Shown here one piece after another: positions 57,772 through 64,000 of a DNA stretch of 64,000 nucleotides (within the stretch, counting starts at the first letter, position 1; every line of letters starts with the position of its first letter). Source of the stretch: Uranotaenia lowii (taxonomy: Eukaryota; Arthropoda; Insecta; Diptera; Culicidae). The DNA lies in NCBI RefSeq assembly GCF_029784155.1, contig NC_073692.1, positions 370,555,160 through 370,619,159 of the forward strand, in the 5' to 3' direction. The notes below the pieces were generated by a model. The model did no database searches. It had not been told where the DNA came from and saw nothing but the letters and a program-made list of their open reading frames with translations. Both the position numbers and the translations under genes were made by a program.

Positions 57772-57787
57772 GAATGGCCATAAAGCA

Positions 57788-58309
57788 CGAGTGCTGTTCT
57801 TTTTATAGGCAATAGTCCACGCGTTCCGCCTACAATCAAAGTAGTCCGTTTAGGCAATTATGTCATATTCTTTGTCCGTCAGTCAGTGATGCATATTTGA
57901 GATATCATGAACTGCTGGTTTTCTCTCTTTTTCTTGTCTCATCTGTATCCTACACTTCCTAATGAAAATTTAATGGATTTTTTTCCGATTTTTGTCCACG
58001 TGAGTTCTCATAGTACAACACAGAGCCATGTTTTGTTGATTTTTCTGTGTTTTCTCTGCTACTTTGATCATGAGGTTTGACAGGTCTGAGCGCTAGTGGC
58101 GACTCCACTCGGAAAAAAGGCTATTTCCAGCGATCCATTATGCTATTATTTTACAACAAATGCATTTTCTTAACTACCCATCATGGGATTTGAACCAAAA
58201 ACTCCTAAGGACCGTATTTATGAATTTATGAATACAACTTCAAGCCTCTCTGTGAAAAAGATTATGAAGTGTTTTGACAGCTGTTCAGTGATCGCGTGTT
58301 ATAAACAGA
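57788..58309. other. non-coding gap between Jockey LINE and DD37E copy 2
   Basis: No gene is recognised. This should hold the 5' end of the DD37E element, but I could not identify its terminal inverted repeat. Confidence 0.4.
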
Positions 58310-59370
58310 ATGTCTCGAAAAAAGTTGTGTTTTGAATCCCGGCGCAGCAATGAAGGGACTTTCGGAAGAATAACGGAAAACGATTGTGACCAAATACTGT
58401 TCGAAGCCCGGTTTGACAATAAGAAAATTGGCGAAACAGGAAGGAGTCAGCATCTGTGCTGTTCAAAATGCTATTGCCCGATTTGGTATGCACAACACTT
58501 TCAGGGATCGACCTGGTCGTGGCCGAAAAGTTGGTGAATCCAAGCCGGCTTTGGACAAAAAGATTTGCCAGCAGTTTGTAAGAAAACGGAATATGTCAGT
58601 TCGGGATTGCGCAAGAAAGTGCGGGACATCAATCGGAATGGTGCAACGTGCCAAGGCACGTAGCTCGTTGAAGACCTACAAGAAGCAGAACTGTCCGAAA
58701 CGCAACAAAATGCAGGCGAAATCCGTGAAAACTCAAGTTCAAAAGTTGTACGATGAGGTTTTGAGCAAGAAGAATCTGTGCATTATTATGGATGATGAAA
58801 CATATGTGAAAATGGACTACAAAACTCTTCCAGGTGCACAATTCTACACTGTGCCTCAAGGAACAGATGTCCCAAACTCGGAGAAGTCAATTTTTTTGTA
58901 AAAAATTTGGCAAGAAGGTGCTGGTTTGGCAAGGAATTTGTCAATGTGGTATGAAGTCATCACCTTTTTTCACTTTCGTGAACATGAATGCCGAAATATA
59001 TCGGACTGAATGTCTTCAAAAGCGTATTTTGCCACTCATTCAGAATCATAAAGGTCAGACACTATTTTGGCCAGATCTTGCATTATGCCACTACGCGCGT
59101 TCAATCTTGGAGTGGTATCGAGAGATGGAAGTCAATTTCGTAGCAAAAGCAATGAATCCTCCAAATTGCCCAGAGATCCGGCCTATCGAAAGGCATTGGG
59201 CCTTGATGAAAGGGAAACTGCGGAAGAAGGACCATGGAGCTGTTGACATCAATCAGTTCAAGAAGGACTGGATAAATGTAAGCAAAACCATCGATGCAAC
59301 CGTTGTGCAGAACTTAATGCGAGGAATCAACGGAAAAGTGCGTGAACTGAGCAGATCCAAGGATAATTAG
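58310..59370 (+). pseudogene. mariner DD37E transposase, copy 2, two frameshifts
   Basis: Starts MSRKKLCFESRRSNEG, changes frame near 58380, continues TIRKLAKQEGVSICAVQNAI (first helix-turn-helix), a GRPR-like hook (DRPGRGRKVG), and NMSVRDCARKCGTSIGMVQR (second helix-turn-helix). The catalytic core is IMDDETYVKMDYKTLPG, FWPDLALCHY and RPIERHWALMKG, with all three acidic residues present and 37 residues between the last Asp and Glu. A second shift falls in a run of seven T near 58891-58897. The C-terminus ends GKVRELSRSKDN and a stop at 59370. It is more complete than the copy at 4580. Both shifts are single-base type, so inactivation looks recent. Confidence 0.85.
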
Positions 59371-59466
59371 ATGATCCTTGCTGTTATCCCATTCTTTGAA
59401 GTCTAATAAACATGTACAAACAACCAGAATTGAAAAATAAAAAAGCAATAAATAAATAGAAGACTT

Positions 59467-59479
59467 ATAACGTGTATTC
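59467..59479 (+). repeat. left target-site duplication of the RTE-type fragment
   Basis: ataacgtgtattc, repeated exactly at 60076-60088. Confidence 0.8.
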
Positions 59480-60075
59480 CCTGGTGACCGCAAACAATGA
59501 CACCAACCGTGAGATCCGGAGGCGAATTATCAGCGGAAGTCGTGCCTACTATGGACTCCACAAGCAACTGCGGTCGAGAAGACTTAGCCCTCGCACGAAG
59601 TGTAACCTGTATATGACGCTTATTAGACCGGTTGTTCTCTACGGGAACGAGACATGGATATTGCTCGAGGAGGACCTGCGTACACTCGGAGTATTTGAGC
59701 GACGAGTGTTAAGAACCATCTTTGGCGGCGTACAGGAGAACGGAGTGTGGAGGCGAAGGATGAACCACGAACTCGCGCGACTCTACGGCGAACCCAGTAT
59801 CCAGAAGGTGGTGAAGGCTGGCCGGATACGCTGGGCGGGACATGTTGCGAGAATGCCGGACGACTGTCCTGCAAAACAGGTGTTCGCTACGAATCCGGTA
59901 GGAACAAGACGAGCGGGGGCGCAACGAGCGAGGTGTTTAGACCAAGTGGAGCGTGATCTGGCAAACGTGGGGTGCCCGAGAAATTTGAGAACGGTTGCCA
60001 TGGACCGAGTGAACTATAGGAATTATGTTCGTCAAGTTATGTCGTGAGACGGTATACTATGTAAATAAAAAAATA
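59480..60075 (+). mobile_element. 5'-truncated RTE-type LINE fragment
   Basis: 596 bp bounded by the 13-bp duplication ataacgtgtattc. It carries only the C-terminal end of an RT protein: VTANNDTNREIRRRI, LHKQLRSRRLSPRTKCNLYM, TLIRPVVLYGNETW, RRVLRTIFGG, KAGRIRWAGHVARMPDDC, and a stop at 60045-60047 after RQVMS. The tail is short and A-rich (aaataaaaaaataat). The WxGHVxRM block and the short tail fit the RTE/JAM-type group of mosquitoes. The frame is undamaged, so the copy is young but dead on arrival. Confidence 0.85.
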
Positions 60076-60088
60076 ATAACGTGTATTC

Positions 60089-61139
60089 ATTATTTTCGAT
60101 ACTGTCCCTACCGAAACCAAAGTTTCCCTACAAAATTTATCCATTTTCTTGCTGCCTCCAATATCCATCGTCAAACTCCATCCCTTCTTCCTTTCCTCAC
60201 TTTCTTACCACGGCAGCAAAGGGAGTGTTTTTTTTTAAATTAAGTACACATTAAATACACTCAGAAAAATACTCTTAAGTATGCCAAAAGATTCTCTTAT
60301 GAACTGTGTACCTACCACAATAAAATAAAGCTACATTTTCAACCGTTTTTAAATTGAAACAAAAATTCGGAAGGCCTCCCCAATTTCAGCTTTCTATCCG
60401 TAAACGTGTTTCAATTTAAGGTAAGCGCTTCCATTTGCCACGGAGATTGTCGAAATGAGAAAATTGGAAAACAAATATTCTTGGTCTTATCTCGTCTGGC
60501 TTAGGCTCTGTTCCTACTTTGAAAGGGGAAGGAAAATCGGAAGACCCTTCTCTAGTGGGAAAAAAAACTGAAAAATCTGTCTACCAGACTTGATATGCGA
60601 TGCATTAAAAAAATGGAAAGGAGAAATTCTTTTGCTTCTTGGGCGAGACAAAAAAAAATCCGAACAAACGTGCCACAAGTCGAGGGATAATAACTCGATG
60701 TGGTGCTTCCATGAATGGAAAATTTGCCGTAAAAAAACTCGAACTGAACTCTTGAAAATTTTGGAAAGGGATTGAAAATTTTTCGGAATCACAGCTTAGG
60801 CAGCAGTGATGATTCTCCATTTCCAAATAAATTGGGAAGGGTCCAGCTAATGATAGATATAAATATTTTAAATTTTCCCGCTGCGTGTTGCTTTTTTCCC
60901 CTCTACTTTTCAGCAGATCGCAGGATGTTCGAGGAATTTTGGAGTTGAGGAGGATTTTTCGAGTTTGGGAAGAAATCAAATAAATACGATCCGACGAGGG
61001 GAGGATGTTAATTATATCGTCGATGTTAAGGGTTAATCTGTTTTGGCTTAGATTTTTCGAGAGCTGACTTTCCGACGTTGAAAATTTCAGGTGGAATGGT
61101 TTTCTATAATTATAAATCTATCACAAAAATCCTGAAGTC
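60089..61139. other. non-coding, with an E2 end fragment
   Basis: 60258-60310 (acactcagaaaaatactctt and on to agattctcttatgaac) matches the right end of element E2 at 28424 in inverted orientation. The rest is unremarkable; the two overlapping open stretches near 60590-60980 have no features. Confidence 0.45.
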
Positions 61140-62375
61140 TGGATCTGAATTCTGAATCTGAATTCTGAATCTGAATTCTGAATCTGAATTCTGAATCTGA
61201 ATTCTGAATCTGAATTCTGAATCTGAATTCTGAATCTGAATTCTGAATCTGAATTCTGAATCTGAATTCTGAATCTGAATTCTGAATCTGAATTCTGAAT
61301 CTGAATTCTGAATCTGAATTCTGAATCTGAATTCTGAATCTGAATTCTGAATCTGAATTCTGAATCTGAATTCTGAATCTGAATTCTGAATCTGAATTCT
61401 GAATCTGAATTCTGAATCTGAATTCTGAATCTGAATTCTGAATCTGAATTCTGAATCTGAATTCTGAATCTGAATTCTGAATCTGAATTCTGAATCTGAA
61501 TTCTGAATCTGAATTCTGAATCTGAATTCTGAATCTGAATTCTGAATCTGAATTCTGAATCTGAATTCTGAATCTGAATTCTGAATCTGAATTCTGAATC
61601 TGAATTCTGAATCTGAATTCTGAATCTGAATTCTGAATCTGAATTCTGAATCTGAATTCTGAATCTGAATTCTGAATCTGAATTCTGAATCTGAATTCTG
61701 AATCTGAATTCTGAATCTGAATTCTGAATCTGAATTCTGAATCTGAATTCTGAATCTGAATTCTGAATCTGAATTCTGAATCTGAATTCTGAATCTGAAT
61801 TCTGAATCTGAATTCTGAATCTGAATTCTGAATCTGAATTCTGAATCTGAATTCTGAATCTGAATTCTGAATCTGAATTCTGAATCTGAATTCTGAATCT
61901 GAATTCTGAATCTGAATTCTGAATCTGAATTCTGAATCTGAATTCTGAATCTGAATTCTGAATCTGAATTCTGAATCTGAATTCTGAATCTGAATTCTGA
62001 ATCTGAATTCTGAATCTGAATTCTGAATCTGAATTCTGAATCTGAATTCTGAATCTGAATTCTGAATCTGAATTCTGAATATGAATTCTGAATCTGAATT
62101 CTGAATCTGAATTCTGAATCTGGATTCTGAATCTGAATTCTGAATCTGAATTCTGAATCTGAATTCTGAATCTGAATTCTGAATCTGAATTCTGAATCTG
62201 AATTCTGAATCTGAATTCTGAATCTGAATTCTGAATCTGAATTCTGAATCTGAATTCTGAATCTGAATTCTGAATCTGAATTCTGAATCTGAATTCTGAA
62301 TCTGAATTCTGAATCTGAATTCTGAATCTGAATTCTGAATCTGAATTCTGAATCTGAATTCTGAATCTGAATTCT
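61140..62375. repeat. 13-bp satellite array, second locus, part 1
   Basis: About 95 nearly perfect units of gaattctgaatct, the same unit as at 12411-14142. Rare variants include gaatatgaattc (62080) and ctggattc (62120). Read on the minus strand the array has no stops in any frame and gives a 13-residue protein repeat, an artefact of the unit length. Confidence 0.97.
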
Positions 62376-62441
62376 GTAAATTTATTTTTCGGCATATCGG
62401 TGAAAACGGTTTTTCACCGATATGCCGAAAAATAAATTTAC
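62376..62441. repeat. perfect 31-bp-arm hairpin inside the satellite
   Basis: The arm at 62376-62406 (gtaaatttatttttcggcat and on) is perfectly complementary to 62411-62441, with a 4-base loop cggt. It interrupts the 13-bp array, which resumes after about 32 bases of unrelated sequence. Confidence 0.95.
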
Positions 62442-62473
62442 AAAATTAATTAACGGTGGTTAACTTATCTTAA

Positions 62474-62932
62474 GAATCTGAATTCTGAATCTGAATTCTA
62501 AATCTGAATTCTGAATCTGAATTCTGAATCTGAATTCTGAATCTGAATTCTGAATCTGAATTCTGAATCTGAATTCTGAATCTGAATTCTGAATCTGAAT
62601 TCTGAATCTGAATTCTGAATCTGAATTCTGAATCTGAATTCTGAATCTGAATTCTGAATCTGAATTCTGAATCTGAATTCTGAATCTGAATTCTGATTCT
62701 GAATTCTGAATCTGAATTCTGAATCTGAATTCTGAATCTGAATTCTAAATCTGAATTCTGAATCTGAATTCTGAATCTGAATTCTGAATCTGAATTCTGA
62801 ATCTGAATTCTGAATCTGAATTCTGAATTCTTAATCTGAATTCTGAATCTGAATTCTGAATCTGAATTCTGAATCTGAATTCTGAATCGGAATTCTGAAT
62901 CTGAATTCTGAATCTGAATTCTGAATCTGAAT

Positions 62933-62934
<2 letters not shown>
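62474..62934. repeat. 13-bp satellite array, second locus, part 2
   Basis: About 35 units of the same 13-bp repeat, with a few more variants than part 1. It ends abruptly at a T run, the tail of an inserted LINE. Confidence 0.95.
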
Positions 62935-63015
<81 letters not shown>

Positions 63016-63999
63016 GCTTTATTTATTGAGGGATTAACCTTCAGTTTTCACCCTCAGTATTAATATATAAATACTGGACGTTACAGAGTTTCTTAAATTT
63101 GGTCGTACAATGCACTTTGCTTAAGGAATTTTATCACTATTTTTTCACTTTGTTTGTTGTTTTTCAACATATTCACTAGTCCTCCTCCGGCGTCGGGAAA
63201 AATATTAGCTCTTTGCATGTCGTACTTCCTGCAGTCCATCAATAAGTGTTTAACTGTGATTGAAACACCACATGTTACACACGTTGGGGCTTCAGTTCGT
63301 TCCAATATGTGTTTATGGGTTATCTTGCTGTGTCCAGTCCTTAACCTTGTAAGAATTTTCTGGTCCTTCTTCAGCGCCGTGTCTATCCATTTCGATGTTG
63401 ATGATTTGATTTCTCTTAGTGTTGTTTCCTGTTCGTTTTTCCAATTTCGTTCATGTGCCATCCACAGTTGATGTTTAACCCATTTAAGTGCGTCCGCCTT
63501 GGGTGTTTTTCTGGATATCCTTTCTCCTTCTCTGCCCAAATTTGCCAATTTGTCTGCTTTTTCGTTGCCAAGAATGCCAACGTGACTAGGTATCCAGACC
63601 AATGTCACGTTTCCTTTGTTTCTATGTTTTTGAATATCTTGGATAATCGGATGTTTTATCCCAGATTCTAAGGCTTCTAGTACACTAGCTGAATCAGAAT
63701 ATATTATCGTTGGAATACTCGCTTTTTCTACAGCTAGCGCAATCGCTGTTGCTTCAGCCGAGAATATTGAAAAAGTGTCAGGTAGCCTGTTAGAAACATT
63801 GTTTTTGGTTGGACTAAATACGCCAAAACCGACTTTTCCATTTGAAAGAGATCCATCTGTGAAGGCTTCTCTTTTGTGGGGGTACACTGTATTTTTTAAG
63901 TTTGAAAATAAAGCAATTGCTGCTGCCTTGTTTCCACCCGTTTTATATTGCCTTTTGATAGTCCAATCTATTATAATAGGATTTTCAAACCAGTCCCTG
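62935..63999 (-). mobile_element. LINE with RNase H (I/LOA-type), 3' part, running off the window
   Basis: The 79-base T run at 62935-63013 is the poly(A) tail of a minus-strand LINE inserted into the satellite. AATAAA stands about ten bases before the tail. The coding end lies at 63093 and the element continues beyond 64000. The intact long tail points to a recent insertion. Confidence 0.88.
63093..63998 (-). CDS. LINE ORF2 C-terminus: RNase H domain (partial)
   Basis: The frame is open from the window edge (RDWFENPIIIDWTIKRQY) to the stop at 63093, so the true start lies outside. RNase H signature: REAFTDGSLSNGKVGFGVFS (first Asp), FSAEATAIALAVEKA (Glu), TIIYSDSASVLEALES (Asp), LVWIPSHVGILGNEKADKLA (His and last Asp). 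It removes the RNA strand during target-primed reverse transcription. A Cys/His block (CVTCGVSITVKHLLMDC) follows, usual after RNase H in I-, LOA- and R1-type LINEs. No lesion is seen in the visible part. Confidence 0.88.
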   Translation of the reverse strand, partial: RDWFENPIIIDWTIKRQYKTGGNKAAAIALFSNLKNTVYPHKREAFTDGSLSNGKVGFGVFSPTKNNVSNRLPDTFSIFSAEATAIALAVEKASIPTIIYSDSASVLEALESGIKHPIIQDIQKHRNKGNVTLVWIPSHVGILGNEKADKLANLGREGERISRKTPKADALKWVKHQLWMAHERNWKNEQETTLREIKSSTSKWIDTALKKDQKILTRLRTGHSKITHKHILERTEAPTCVTCGVSITVKHLLMDCRKYDMQRANIFPDAGGGLVNMLKNNKQSEKIVIKFLKQSALYDQI

Positions 64000-64000
64000 G

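Noticed and set aside
57555..57857. Minus-strand frame overlapping the Jockey 5' end as a separate gene
   Set aside because: It overlaps the ORF1 start in another frame and crosses the target duplication; it has no features of its own.
58186..58250. tRNA-like B box (ggttcaaatccca on the minus strand)
   Set aside because: Only the B-box-like heptamer and a partial T-stem are present; no A box or acceptor stem was found.
61121..62395. 424-residue open frame on the minus strand with a 13-residue repeat
   Set aside because: It is the translation of the 13-bp satellite. A stop-free 13-base unit is open in all three frames of that strand, so the frame is automatic and carries no evidence of a protein.

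Overview
The window looks like a piece of a mosquito (Culicidae) nuclear genome. It is AT-rich, has short introns with standard insect splice sites, carries three secreted fibrinogen-related immune-type genes and a ribosomal protein S19 sequence, and is dominated by transposons. The transposon families (mariner DD37E, BEL/Pao, Jockey and LOA LINEs, Penelope-like, hAT) are the mix expected of mosquitoes. The species cannot be named from the sequence alone.

Host-type genes are few. An intronless RpS19 open reading frame (5592-6062) sits between imperfect flanking direct repeats and is best read as a retrocopy. Three fibrinogen-related genes lie on the minus strand: A (11046-11969), B (14532-15654) and C (34562-35864). 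All can be spliced by eye into complete proteins with a signal peptide and a fibrinogen C-terminal domain, and all share the same phase-2 intron just before the SNLNG motif. A and B also share a promoter-proximal 14-bp motif downstream of the TATA box. In A the second conserved cysteine pair is gone and two new cysteines appear further on.

Left part (1-16.5 kb): degenerate repeats and a MITE, a deleted DD37E mariner, the RpS19 copy, remnants of an unrecognised spliced gene, a complete Penelope-like element with an 11-bp target duplication, then FREP A and B separated by a 1.7-kb array of a 13-bp satellite.

Middle (16.5-29 kb): a TIR element split by a 6.7-kb hAT-type element, which itself carries a LINE and a second, inverted copy of the same TIR element. 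Two more TIR elements contain small intron-bearing reading frames. From 29,244 to 34,433 lies a 5.2-kb LTR element with no recognisable coding capacity, followed by FREP C.

Right part (38.5-64 kb): a four-level transposon nest, each level fixed by target-site duplications. A full-length Jockey LINE (38555-57771, minus) is interrupted by a LOA-like LINE (39790-54776, plus). The LOA-like LINE is interrupted by a BEL/Pao element (40891-48748), a non-coding LTR element (49565-52774) and a TIR element (52854-54576). The BEL gag gene is interrupted by an 838-bp TA-flanked TIR element. To the right follow a second DD37E mariner, an RTE-type fragment, a second large 13-bp satellite array split by a perfect 31-bp-arm hairpin, and the 3' half of a recent LINE with a 79-base tail running off the window edge.
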